Of a DNA stretch of 64,000 nucleotides, positions 26,809 through 35,286 are shown one piece after another. The DNA lies in the NCBI RefSeq assembly GCF_014529935.1, contig NZ_JACVFC010000007.1, positions 186,001 through 250,000 of the forward strand. The letters run 5' to 3'. Position numbers and translations under genes: made by a program. Every line of letters starts with the position of its first letter. The stretch's first letter is position 1. The notes beneath the pieces were generated by a model that saw only the letters and a program-made list of their open reading frames with translations, was not told the origin of the DNA and did not search any database. This stretch comes from Chitinophaga qingshengii. Its GTDB lineage: Bacteria > Bacteroidota > Bacteroidia > Chitinophagales > Chitinophagaceae.

Positions 26809-27006
26809 TTCACGCAAAGGCGCAAAGCAGCAAAGGCGCAAAGATGATTGAAGCGAATATAAGAAAACGAAGGAGTCTCGCAAAGGTTACATAAGTGAGC
26901 AAAGAAAGCAAAGGAGCGAAGAGCAACTGTTGATCTTCGTTCCTTTGTTTTCTTACTAATTAACAAAAAACCTTTGCGCCTTTGCTGCTTTGCGCCTTTG
27001 CGTGAA
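26809..27006. repeat. Nested palindrome: perfect 35-bp arms around an inner 21-bp stem
   Basis: Outer arms 26809-26843 and 26972-27006 are exact reverse complements (35 of 35) and are built from repeats of the unit gcaaaggcgcaaag. Inside, 26902-26922 pairs with 26934-26954, 19 of 21 positions as Watson-Crick and the other two as G-T, around an 11-base loop. The whole nearly fills the 303-bp space between the 279-aa exported protein gene and the sigma gene of system iii. No other gene is seen in the gap. Confidence 0.9.
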
Positions 27007-27072
27007 AAAAAATCGCTTTGCGGGAAAATTTGAGTAGTTTAACCGGGTGCATGCATTATTAAAAACTATTGT

Positions 27073-27627
27073 ATGGAAGACGCTGAAGTAAACTACCTGT
27101 GGCAGTCAGTTTGCGAGGCGGATGATCAGTCGGCTTTCCGTGCGTTATTTGACTATTTCTATAACCGGTTGGTCCGTTTTGCGGCCGATCTGGCTGGTAC
27201 CCGGGAGGCGGCGGAAGAAATTGTGGCGGATGTATTTGTGCAACTTTGGAAAAACCGCCGGCAAACGGCAGGGGTTATACGATTGAAGACCTATTTATAT
27301 ACCGCGGTCCGTCATCGCAGCTATAATTATATACGTGATCATCAGCAGCACCAGTGGCTGGGACTGGACTGTATTGAAGAACCGGCTGCGGCTACCCAGC
27401 AACCCTCGCTGGAATGGAAAGAACTGCGCCAACAGCTGGATGCGGCGGTAGACCGGTTGTCGCCGCAATGCCGTACCGTGTTTCGTATGGTGCGGGAAGA
27501 AGGATTTAAATATAAGGAGGTGGCTGCTATCCTGGATGTTTCGCCACGCACGGTGGAAACGCAGCTGGTCAGAGCGGTAGCGCGCCTGCGGGAGGTGCTG
27601 CAGGCAGCGCAGCATCCGGCCAGGTGA
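27073..27627 (+). CDS. ECF-type RNA polymerase sigma factor (system iii)
   Basis: 184 aa, full length for the Bacteroidota SusC-linked ECF group. Region 2: FRALFDYFYNRLVRFAADL, EEIVADVFVQLWKNR and LKTYLYTAVRHRSYNYIRDH. Region 4: LSPQCRTVFRMVREEGFKYKEVA and ILDVSPRTVETQLVRAVARL (helix-turn-helix). It is followed after 247 bases by its FecR and then by SusC with an STN domain, the complete trans-envelope signalling order. The gene starts 67 bases after the nested palindrome. Confidence 0.94.
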   Translation: MEDAEVNYLWQSVCEADDQSAFRALFDYFYNRLVRFAADLAGTREAAEEIVADVFVQLWKNRRQTAGVIRLKTYLYTAVRHRSYNYIRDHQQHQWLGLDCIEEPAAATQQPSLEWKELRQQLDAAVDRLSPQCRTVFRMVREEGFKYKEVAAILDVSPRTVETQLVRAVARLREVLQAAQHPAR

Positions 27628-27874
27628 TGGCTGCGGCTGTTGTGTATCATCGGCGACGGCCTGCAAAAACGTGGCTGCCGGCGCCAACCCAATGGACCTG
27701 GGCAGTTTGATCAGCATCCCCGGTGGATACCGTTTATTCTTCCTGCTGCGGGAAACCGGGTATGATTCCGGTCGTCTTCTCCCGCGGCTGCTTTCCCAAT
27801 TTTTTTTTCGGCTTTGTACGTAATCTCCTCTTTTTTCGTGTCTGGTTATCGGGAGAGCACTTCTTTCCGGATAA

Positions 27875-28936
27875 ATGATGACCACAGAACAACGTCTGAA
27901 TGAACTGATAGCAGCCCGGCTGGCCGGTGCCATCGATGCGGAGGGTATGGCTGAGCTGGAATCTTTGTTGCACCGGCACCCGGAGCAACGATCCACCCTC
28001 GCGTTGCTGGAACAGTACTGGGAGGCCGTTCCGGCAGCCGTTCAATCGCCCGAATCCGCGTTCCGGTCCATAATGGCCGTGGCGGAGCCGGATATTCCAT
28101 CTACCGGAAAAATAAAAACAAAGGGTATCCTTTCCCGTTACTGGCGATGGGGAGCAGCTGCTGCCATACTGTTGGGTATATTCATTTACCTGCGTCCGGG
28201 AAGTCAGCAACATCAACAGATAGTGCGTACCAACGATGGAGAAAGAAAAACTTTCCGTCTCGCAGATGCCAGCACGGTGCACCTCAACGGGGGCAGTCAG
28301 CTGCGTTGCGTACTGGATGGCTCCCGTCGTGAACTATGGCTGGAAGGGGAGGCCTATTTTGAAGTAGCGCCTGATCCCGCCCGTCCTTTTATTGTACACG
28401 CTTCCGGTGTTAATATTCATGCACTGGGAACGGCTTTCAACGTGAAAGCCTACCATGGCCAGTCTACCTGTGAAACCACCCTGCTGGAAGGAGCCGTAGA
28501 AGTATATGCGGACAAAACCCCTGATAGCAGGATACGGTTGCGGCCCTACGAAAAAATAGCCCTCGACGGGTCGGCATCTATCGCGGCGCCGATTAAGAAA
28601 ATAAACCTGAAAACCATCGCTGCTGCTATTCCGGCTACGAAAGCGGTAGTAGCGCCGCTGGCGGACAGCAGCCTGACAGAAACAGCCTGGGTGAGCAACC
28701 GGCTGCAATTTGATGAAGTTGACTTTGAAGAACTGGCCCGGCTGCTGCAACGCTGGTATGGCGTGCACATCAGCTTCCGCGATGAAAAACCGAAACATTA
28801 TGTTTTCAGCGGCGCCTTTGCAGGAGAAACCGTTACCCAGGCACTGGATGCCCTGCAGCTAACGGAAGATTTTCGTTATGAAGTAGTGGATAACACGATT
28901 ACCATATTTAGCACGTCAACAAAAAATAAGCAGTAA
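27875..28936 (+). CDS. FecR-family anti-sigma factor (system iii)
   Basis: 353 aa (ATGATG start; the second ATG at 27878 is equally possible). A cytoplasmic sigma-binding part with LIAARLAGAI and RHPEQR is followed by one membrane helix at about 91-107 (WGAAAAILLGIFIYL). The FecR domain has DGERKTFRLADASTVHLNGGS and LWLEGEAYFEVAPDPARPF. The C-terminal DUF4974 domain is FDEVDFEELARLLQRWYGV ... EDFRYEVVDNTITIF. It passes the signal of SusC's STN domain to the sigma factor encoded upstream. Confidence 0.93.
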   Translation: MMTTEQRLNELIAARLAGAIDAEGMAELESLLHRHPEQRSTLALLEQYWEAVPAAVQSPESAFRSIMAVAEPDIPSTGKIKTKGILSRYWRWGAAAAILLGIFIYLRPGSQQHQQIVRTNDGERKTFRLADASTVHLNGGSQLRCVLDGSRRELWLEGEAYFEVAPDPARPFIVHASGVNIHALGTAFNVKAYHGQSTCETTLLEGAVEVYADKTPDSRIRLRPYEKIALDGSASIAAPIKKINLKTIAAAIPATKAVVAPLADSSLTETAWVSNRLQFDEVDFEELARLLQRWYGVHISFRDEKPKHYVFSGAFAGETVTQALDALQLTEDFRYEVVDNTITIFSTSTKNKQ

Positions 28937-28984
28937 AACCGTTATGAATCCGTAAAAAACAAACAGTAGAACAACCAGAAAAAG

Positions 28985-29013
28985 AACAGGAAATGCTACG
29001 AACATTTCCTGTT
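28985..29013 (+). terminator. Hairpin between FecR and SusC of system iii (attenuator or processing site)
   Basis: Bases 28985-28995 (aacaggaaatg) pair perfectly with 29003-29013 around a 7-base loop. The tract after it is only partly T-rich (tttacagg), so a partial terminator is more likely than a full one. It separates regulator genes from the highly expressed transporter genes. Confidence 0.5.
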
Positions 29014-29095
29014 TACAGGTAAAGAAACAATGCACATCCTCCTTTGGCCGGGCGGTAAGGGCATTGTCATTTTTCTCACCCATCATCACAAATTT

Positions 29096-32000
29096 ATGCA
29101 AAATGTCAACCAATCGCGTTGTCGCCGGCGAAGAACGGCGATACTAAAGCCTCTAGTCATTATGAAGCTGTCTTTTGTAATTGTCTTAATCTCCTGTATG
29201 CAAGTGGCGGCCACAGGCTATTCCCAGCGTAAGGTAACCTTGTCGGTAAAGGATACGGAGATCAAAAAAGTGCTGGACCGGATCTCCGGACAAACAGACG
29301 TACGTTTTCTGTACAGCGACCGGAAAGTGGACCTCCACCGGAAAGTAAGCCTGCAGGCGGCCAACGAGCCATTGCCGGCATTGCTGGACCGGCTGCTGGC
29401 CGGCAGCGGCCTGGCCTATAAAGAATTGGAAAATAAGCTGGTGGTCATTATCCCCGAAAATACCGGCTGGGAAAATATCCAGGTAAAAGGAAAAGTAACG
29501 GGTGTGGACGATGATAACGGTCTGCCCGGTGTGACCGTCCAGGTGAAAGGGACGGCCATCGGTACGGTGACAGACGAAAACGGTAATTTCCTGCTCAACG
29601 CTCCTGCCGGCGGCACGCTTGTATTCCGTTACGTAGGCTATGATCAGCTGGAACTGCCGGTGAAAGGCAATATGCAGGTACAACTGAAAAAATCTTCCAG
29701 CGCCCTCTCTGAAGTGGTTGTGGTAGGATACGGTACCACACAGAAAAAAGACCTCACCGGCTCCGTAGTCAGTGTCAGCCCAAAAGATTTTAATAAAGGT
29801 ATTATCAGCAACCCGGTACAGGTGCTGCAAGGCAAAGTGGCCGGCCTGGTGATCAGCAAACCCGGCGGCAACCCCAACGGAAAAATCAGCATCCGCCTGA
29901 GAGGCGCCTCGTCCCTCTCGGCCAGCAGCCAGCCCCTCTTTGTAGTGGACGGTATTCCCGGTATAGACATCAACGTGGTACCGCCGGATGATATCGTATC
30001 TATCGATGTGCTGAAAGACGCCTCGGCGGCAGCGATCTACGGCTCCCGTGGCGCCAACGGCGTTATCATTGTGACTACCCGCCGCGGAAAAGAAGGTGCG
30101 CCGCAAGTATCCTACAGCGGTTATGCAGGCTTCGACAAAATTGCCAATACCTATGATGTACTGAGCGCCGACCAATATCGCCAATACCTGAAAGATAATA
30201 ATATCAACCCCAACGGCTTTGACCTGGGCTCCGGCACCAACTGGCAGAAAGCTATCGCCCGCACAGGCGTGAGCCATAACCACAACCTCTCCATGGGAGG
30301 CGGTAAAGGAGATACCCGTTACAGCGCGTCGGTGAACTACCTGAACAATGAAGGCGCTATCATCAACTCCGGCCTGGAACGTATCATCGGCCGTATTACC
30401 CTGGACCAGGGCATCTTTGATAACAAACTGCGCATAGGCTTGTCCATGAACTATGTGGGAGAGAAAAACCGTTACCAGGGCCTCGATCCGGACGATAAAG
30501 GGGACAACCGCATCTGGGAACAGTCCATCGCCTACAACCCGACAGCGCCCATCTACAACCCTGACGGCACCTATTTTGAAAAACTCGATATCAACGATAA
30601 CTACAACCCGGTGGCTTTGGCCAACCAGATCAAACATCAGCGTGCGTACAATAAATTCATCGGGTCTGCCAAGGTAACCTATGATATCACCAAAAACCTG
30701 AGCTATGATCTGTTACTCGGACTGGAAAGAGCTTCCAGCGACCGGGGATTGTATTATTCCAAAAAATCACCGGTGATAGAAGGCGCCGGCAGTAATGGTA
30801 CGGCCACCCGGGAATCCAAAACATGGGACAATAAAACCCTGGAAACCTACTTCACCTATGGTAAACAATGGCAGCAGCACAACCTGAAAATAACTGCCGG
30901 TTATTCCTATCAGAACTTCTACAACAATTTTATGAACGCCGGCAATACCCAGTTCGTGTCCGATATCTTCGGCTACAACAACCTGGGCGCCGGACAGGCA
31001 GACCTGCCCACCGTTGGTTCAGGAGCGGGGGAGAACTCGCTGGTGTCATTTATTGGCCGCGCTTTTTATAGTTACCACGATAAATACCTGCTCACCGGTA
31101 CCATCCGCCGCGATGGCTCCACCCGTTTCGGTAAGGACAAAAAATGGGGCACCTTCCCCTCAGCATCCTTCGCCTGGCGTATGACACAGGAACCATTCCT
31201 CTCCGGCGCCAAATGGCTGGAAGACCTGAAACTGCGTGTAGGCTACGGCGTTACCGGTAACCAGGAAATCGATAACTATAAATCACCGCTGACGTATAGC
31301 CCTGGTGGTAAAGTGCTGGACAACGGCCGCTGGGTGACTTCTTATAATATTGGTCAAAACGAAAACCCTAACCTGCGTTGGGAGTCTACCGCACAGTTCA
31401 ATGCCGGCATCGACTTCAGCATATTCAAAGGCCGGTTGACCGGTACCCTCGAATACTACGATAAACGCACCAAAGACCTCCTGTTTAACTACAACGTGCC
31501 TTCGCCGCCCTACCTGTTCCCCACCATCCTCGCCAACGTAGGACAGATCAGTAACAAAGGCGTGGAGCTGTCATTGAGCGCGGGCGTTATTCAACGGAAA
31601 GATTTCAGCTGGGACGTTTCGTTCAATATCTCCCGTAACTATAACGAGATATTGTCCATCGCCAACGACCAGTTTAAGAGCGATGCCATCTATGCCGGTA
31701 CAGTAGGCGCCCGTGGCCTCACTGCCGTACAGATTGTGAAAGTAGTACCCGGTTATTCCATCGGTACTTTCTATATCCCGCAATACGACGGCGTAGATGC
31801 CAACGGTAACCAGCAGTTCAAAGACCTGGACGGCAACGGTTCCTTCGACTTCCGCAGCGACAGCCGCGTAGCAGGTAACGGTCTGCCTAAATACCAGGCT
31901 GGTCTTGCCAATACCTTCCGGTATAAAAACTTCGATCTCAATTTCCTGCTGCGCAGCTTGTTCGGCTACCAGATCTTCAATGCTACCGAACTGGTGCTCA

Positions 32001-32335
32001 GCGATCGTTTCAGCCGCATGCCCGGCAGAAATATTATCGCCAGACATGCTGACAGTAATATCCGCGGTACGTATGTCTCTGACCGTTTCATTGAAAACGG
32101 CGCCTTCCTGCGGCTGGATAACTTCACGCTGGGGTACAACATTCCTGCTGCCAATAGTAAACACTTCGCCAATCCGCGTGTATACGTGTCCGGTCAGAAC
32201 TTGTTTATCCTGACCGCCTACTCCGGTCTGGACCCCGAACTGCCCATCGACGGGCTTGCGCCGGGTATCGATAACCGGAACGTATATCCGAAAACGCGCT
32301 CCCTGGCAGTAGGCTTTACGGTGAACTTTAAATAA
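29096..32335 (+). CDS. SusC/RagA-family TonB-dependent transporter with STN domain (system iii)
   Basis: 1079 aa from the ATG at 29096 (MQNVNQSRCRRRR, then the basic-hydrophobic signal ending AATGYSQ); 22 more codons are open upstream. STN domain (about 45-120: KVTLSVKDTEIKKVLDRISG), carboxypeptidase-regulatory-like domain (VKGKVTGVDDDNGLPGVTV), TonB-box-like VVVVGYG, plug (SIRLRGASSLSASSQPLFVV; VLKDASAAAIYGSRGANGVI) and barrel to the C-terminus VGFTVNFK. The STN domain and the upstream sigma/FecR pair predict substrate-induced self-activation. SusD follows after two bases. Confidence 0.95.
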   Translation: MQNVNQSRCRRRRTAILKPLVIMKLSFVIVLISCMQVAATGYSQRKVTLSVKDTEIKKVLDRISGQTDVRFLYSDRKVDLHRKVSLQAANEPLPALLDRLLAGSGLAYKELENKLVVIIPENTGWENIQVKGKVTGVDDDNGLPGVTVQVKGTAIGTVTDENGNFLLNAPAGGTLVFRYVGYDQLELPVKGNMQVQLKKSSSALSEVVVVGYGTTQKKDLTGSVVSVSPKDFNKGIISNPVQVLQGKVAGLVISKPGGNPNGKISIRLRGASSLSASSQPLFVVDGIPGIDINVVPPDDIVSIDVLKDASAAAIYGSRGANGVIIVTTRRGKEGAPQVSYSGYAGFDKIANTYDVLSADQYRQYLKDNNINPNGFDLGSGTNWQKAIARTGVSHNHNLSMGGGKGDTRYSASVNYLNNEGAIINSGLERIIGRITLDQGIFDNKLRIGLSMNYVGEKNRYQGLDPDDKGDNRIWEQSIAYNPTAPIYNPDGTYFEKLDINDNYNPVALANQIKHQRAYNKFIGSAKVTYDITKNLSYDLLLGLERASSDRGLYYSKKSPVIEGAGSNGTATRESKTWDNKTLETYFTYGKQWQQHNLKITAGYSYQNFYNNFMNAGNTQFVSDIFGYNNLGAGQADLPTVGSGAGENSLVSFIGRAFYSYHDKYLLTGTIRRDGSTRFGKDKKWGTFPSASFAWRMTQEPFLSGAKWLEDLKLRVGYGVTGNQEIDNYKSPLTYSPGGKVLDNGRWVTSYNIGQNENPNLRWESTAQFNAGIDFSIFKGRLTGTLEYYDKRTKDLLFNYNVPSPPYLFPTILANVGQISNKGVELSLSAGVIQRKDFSWDVSFNISRNYNEILSIANDQFKSDAIYAGTVGARGLTAVQIVKVVPGYSIGTFYIPQYDGVDANGNQQFKDLDGNGSFDFRSDSRVAGNGLPKYQAGLANTFRYKNFDLNFLLRSLFGYQIFNATELVLSDRFSRMPGRNIIARHADSNIRGTYVSDRFIENGAFLRLDNFTLGYNIPAANSKHFANPRVYVSGQNLFILTAYSGLDPELPIDGLAPGIDNRNVYPKTRSLAVGFTVNFK

Positions 32336-32337
32336 AA

Positions 32338-33840
32338 ATGACGACCATGAAAACAAGTATCCTGAAATATACATTAGCGGCCGGCCTGGCCTGTGCCGTT
32401 TTCAGCTGTACCAAGCTGGATGAAACCTTTTACGACCGCGGTACCGATGATAACTTCCTGAAAACGGAAGATGAACTCAATGCTTTCGCTAACAGCGCCT
32501 ATGCCAATATGCGGAATTACCGTGACGCCTATTGGAAAATGAATGAAGTCACCACCGACGAAACAACGGTGCCCTCCCGTGGCGCCGACTGGAACGAAGG
32601 CGGTTTGTGGCGTGTATTGATCAGTCACCAGTTCCCGGTCACACATCAGTATATCAACGATATGTGGAACAGCATTTACCAGAATGGCGTGAACCCTATC
32701 AATGCTATCCTGCAGAAGCTGGACCAGTCTAAGATCCAACTGCCTACCAAAGATCAGATTCAGGCGCAGATGAAAGTACTGCGTGCTTTCCATTTTTACC
32801 TGGCTATGGATGCGTTCGGTAATATCCCTATTGTGACTTCCTTCAGTCAGGCAGACCCGCCTAAAAACACGCCACGGGCGCAGGCCTTTACATTCATTGA
32901 AAAAGAGATCCTGGACAATATCCAGGCGTTACCCGCAGAATTGAATACCAAAAATTACGGTAAGGTCACTAAAGGCATGGGCTTCATGTTGCTGGCCAGA
33001 CTGTATGCTAACGCAGAAGTATACACGGGCACTGCCCGCTGGAATGATTGTATTCGTATGTGTGATTCCGTTACCAAGCAGGGGTATCAGCTGGAAGCGG
33101 ACTATTTCACCAATTTCTCCACGCACAACGAAACATCGAAAGAAAATATCTTCGTGGTACCCTACGATGCCATTAATGCCAAAGGTATGATGCTGCATTA
33201 CCTCACCCTGCATTATAATAACCGTTATACCTATGGATTGCCCAGCAGTCCCTGGAATGGCTGGTGTACGCTGAAAGCGCACTACGAATCCTACGATAAC
33301 GACGATAAACGCAAAACCATGTTCCTGGTAGGGCAGCAGTATTCCCAGGATGGCACGCCGCTTAAAACAGAACAGGGTGATCCGCTGATCTTTACCCCGG
33401 AAATCAATGATCTGGCTAACGCTACCCAGGTAGAAGGGGTTCGTATTGTGAAATACGAGATCCAGAAGAATACGCCTTATGCCGATCAGGACAACGACCT
33501 GGTGATTTTCCGTTATGCAGATGCCCTGATGCTGAAAGCGGAGTGCTTACTGCGCACCGGGCAACAGGGGCCCGCGCTCACACTGGTGAATGAAGTACGG
33601 GCGCGTAACTTCGCCACCGCTAAACCGCTTGTTACGCTTACCCTCGACAACCTGCTGGCAGAGAGAGGCCGTGAGTTTATATGGGAAGGTTGCCGCCGGC
33701 AGGATTTGATCCGCTTTGGCAAATGGAACAGCGCCTGGCAGTTCCACGCGCCGGACCAGGACTTCCGCAAACTGTTTCCTATCCCGCAAGCCCAGCTGGA
33801 TGCCAATCCTAACCTGGAGCAGAATATGGGATATAAATAG
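32338..33840 (+). CDS. SusD/RagB-family surface lipoprotein (system iii)
   Basis: 500 aa from 32338, or 497 from the ATG at 32347 (MKTSILKYTLAAG), which is the more usual SusD start. Lipobox VFSC. SusD core segments: DELNAFANSAYANMRNY, LRAFHFYLAMDAFGNIPIV, GKVTKGMGFMLLARLYANA, IFRYADALMLKAECLLRTG, NEVRARNF and FIWEGCRRQDLIRFGKW. It ends at the shared convergent terminator. Partner of the SusC just upstream. No degradative enzyme is encoded in this system, so the ligand is unknown. Confidence 0.94.
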   Translation: MTTMKTSILKYTLAAGLACAVFSCTKLDETFYDRGTDDNFLKTEDELNAFANSAYANMRNYRDAYWKMNEVTTDETTVPSRGADWNEGGLWRVLISHQFPVTHQYINDMWNSIYQNGVNPINAILQKLDQSKIQLPTKDQIQAQMKVLRAFHFYLAMDAFGNIPIVTSFSQADPPKNTPRAQAFTFIEKEILDNIQALPAELNTKNYGKVTKGMGFMLLARLYANAEVYTGTARWNDCIRMCDSVTKQGYQLEADYFTNFSTHNETSKENIFVVPYDAINAKGMMLHYLTLHYNNRYTYGLPSSPWNGWCTLKAHYESYDNDDKRKTMFLVGQQYSQDGTPLKTEQGDPLIFTPEINDLANATQVEGVRIVKYEIQKNTPYADQDNDLVIFRYADALMLKAECLLRTGQQGPALTLVNEVRARNFATAKPLVTLTLDNLLAERGREFIWEGCRRQDLIRFGKWNSAWQFHAPDQDFRKLFPIPQAQLDANPNLEQNMGYK

Positions 33841-33850
33841 CTGATGTACT

Positions 33851-33892
33851 AAAAAAGCGCAGACCTGCAACCATGCAGGTCTGCGCTTTTTT
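33851..33892. terminator. Bidirectional terminator between convergent SusD genes
   Basis: An almost perfect stem: 33851-33869 pairs with 33874-33892 (A-run, gcgcagacctgca, short loop, complement, T-run). It lies between the stops of systems iii (33840) and iv (33907), and the A- and T-runs suit termination from both sides. Confidence 0.92.
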
Positions 33893-33906
33893 ATAGGTAG
33901 TAACTG

Positions 33907-35277
33907 TTAGTATTCCGGGTTCTGCGGGAAATTCATGATATCTATTTCCTGTTGTGGAATAGGATACAACAACCGGTATGCAGGAAGCGTAACTTTTTTA
34001 TTGGCGAGGATTTCGGAGATAGCCCGCCCGGTGCGTACCAGATCGAACCAGCGGTCGCATTCGAAGGGAAGTTCCAGCCTGCGTTGTTTGTATACTTCCG
34101 CCCGGAAACTGGCCTGGTCCGGGAGATTGGCTGCGGTCAGGGCTGCCAGCCCGGCGCGGGTGCGAACGTTGTTCAGATAAGTAAAGGCGTTGCCATTGGC
34201 CACATATCCTAATTCATTCAATACTTCCGTCTGCATCAGCAGCACATCGGCAAAACGCAACACCGGAAAATCGTTACCGGCATTCCCGTTGATAGGCTGG
34301 TCGAGAAACTTCCGGGGCATGATGTTGGCGTTGCCGGAAGGTTTTACCGGATCAATGAGCGTTTTACGCAAGTCGTTGGCGTCATAGGCTTTGGTGAGGG
34401 TGGTGTCTACCGTGATAACCTGGGAGTTGGCGTACCAGAAGCCATGGTCCTGGTTAGCCACCCCCTTGGCATAACGAACGGCAAATACGATTTCGGCGTT
34501 GTATTTATTACCGGTATTAAACACGTCTTCTACTTTCGGTAACAAGGAGAAAACTTTTGTATCAATGACATCCTGCAATACCGTTTGTGCGTTACCGTAT
34601 TTTTTTTCGTACAGATATACTTTTCCCAGTAAGCTTTTGGCGGCTCCGGCGGTGATACGTCCCAGCTCATTAGCCGGATAGCTGTTGGGCAGGTTGGCAG
34701 CGGCAAAAGTGAGGTCGTCTTCTATCTGCTTGTAGGCGGTGGCTACATCATCCCTTTTCAGATTAACAGCACTGATAGGGTCCACTACAGCGGTTAATAC
34801 AGGAACTCCTCCCCAGAGCCTTACCAGGTTGAAATAATCCAATGCACGGATAAACCGGGCTTCCGCCTTGATACGGTTTTTCAGCCGATCGTCCATTTTT
34901 ATACCGTCAATAGCCCCCAGCAGGGTGTTGCAGCGAAAGATACCATTGTAAACACCTACCCAGGTGTTGTAGAAGTTGGTGTTACCGGGGTTGTCGGAGT
35001 AGCGGTTGATCTGATAATTCTGGCCTGCATTGGAAGACGGGTCCTGATCTGTAAAGTTATCTGCCCTGGCTTCCATCAATATCTGGAAATTATTGCCATA
35101 CTGACTGTTTAATGCGAGGGATTCATAACAGCCGTTGACAGCGGTAATGGCATCATCCTGGGTTTTGAAGAAGGTCCCGGGCGAGATCACTGATGGCGGT
35201 GTCAGGTTCAGAAAATCTTTACTACAGGAACTTAACAGGAGTAATAGTATCGATAAATAAAGTGTCTGCTTTTTCAT
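33907..35277 (-). CDS. SusD/RagB-family surface lipoprotein (system iv)
   Basis: 456 aa; signal MKKQTLYLSILLLLLSSC with lipobox Cys18 followed by SKDFLNLTPP. SusD segments in order: TFFKTQDDAITAVNGCYESL, FIRALDYFNLVRLWGGVPV, GRITAGAAKSLLGKVYLYEK, FPVLRFADVLLMQTEVLNE, NNVRTRAGL and ECDRWFDLVRTGRA, ending LLYPIPQQEIDIM. The same blocks occur in the system ii SusD, so the two are recent-looking paralogues. It lies nine bases after its SusC. Ligand unknown. Confidence 0.94.
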   Translation of the reverse strand: MKKQTLYLSILLLLLSSCSKDFLNLTPPSVISPGTFFKTQDDAITAVNGCYESLALNSQYGNNFQILMEARADNFTDQDPSSNAGQNYQINRYSDNPGNTNFYNTWVGVYNGIFRCNTLLGAIDGIKMDDRLKNRIKAEARFIRALDYFNLVRLWGGVPVLTAVVDPISAVNLKRDDVATAYKQIEDDLTFAAANLPNSYPANELGRITAGAAKSLLGKVYLYEKKYGNAQTVLQDVIDTKVFSLLPKVEDVFNTGNKYNAEIVFAVRYAKGVANQDHGFWYANSQVITVDTTLTKAYDANDLRKTLIDPVKPSGNANIMPRKFLDQPINGNAGNDFPVLRFADVLLMQTEVLNELGYVANGNAFTYLNNVRTRAGLAALTAANLPDQASFRAEVYKQRRLELPFECDRWFDLVRTGRAISEILANKKVTLPAYRLLYPIPQQEIDIMNFPQNPEY

Positions 35278-35286
35278 GATCGTTCA

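Noticed and set aside
26766..26966. 66-codon minus-strand frame in the nested palindrome
   Set aside because: Its sequence (LCAFAALRLC, FAFFAHLCNLC) is only the translation of the gcaaaggcgcaaag repeat; no signal of a real protein.
29186..30637. 483-codon frame antisense to the system iii SusC gene
   Set aside because: Mirror of SusC coding sequence with no start context or known domain.
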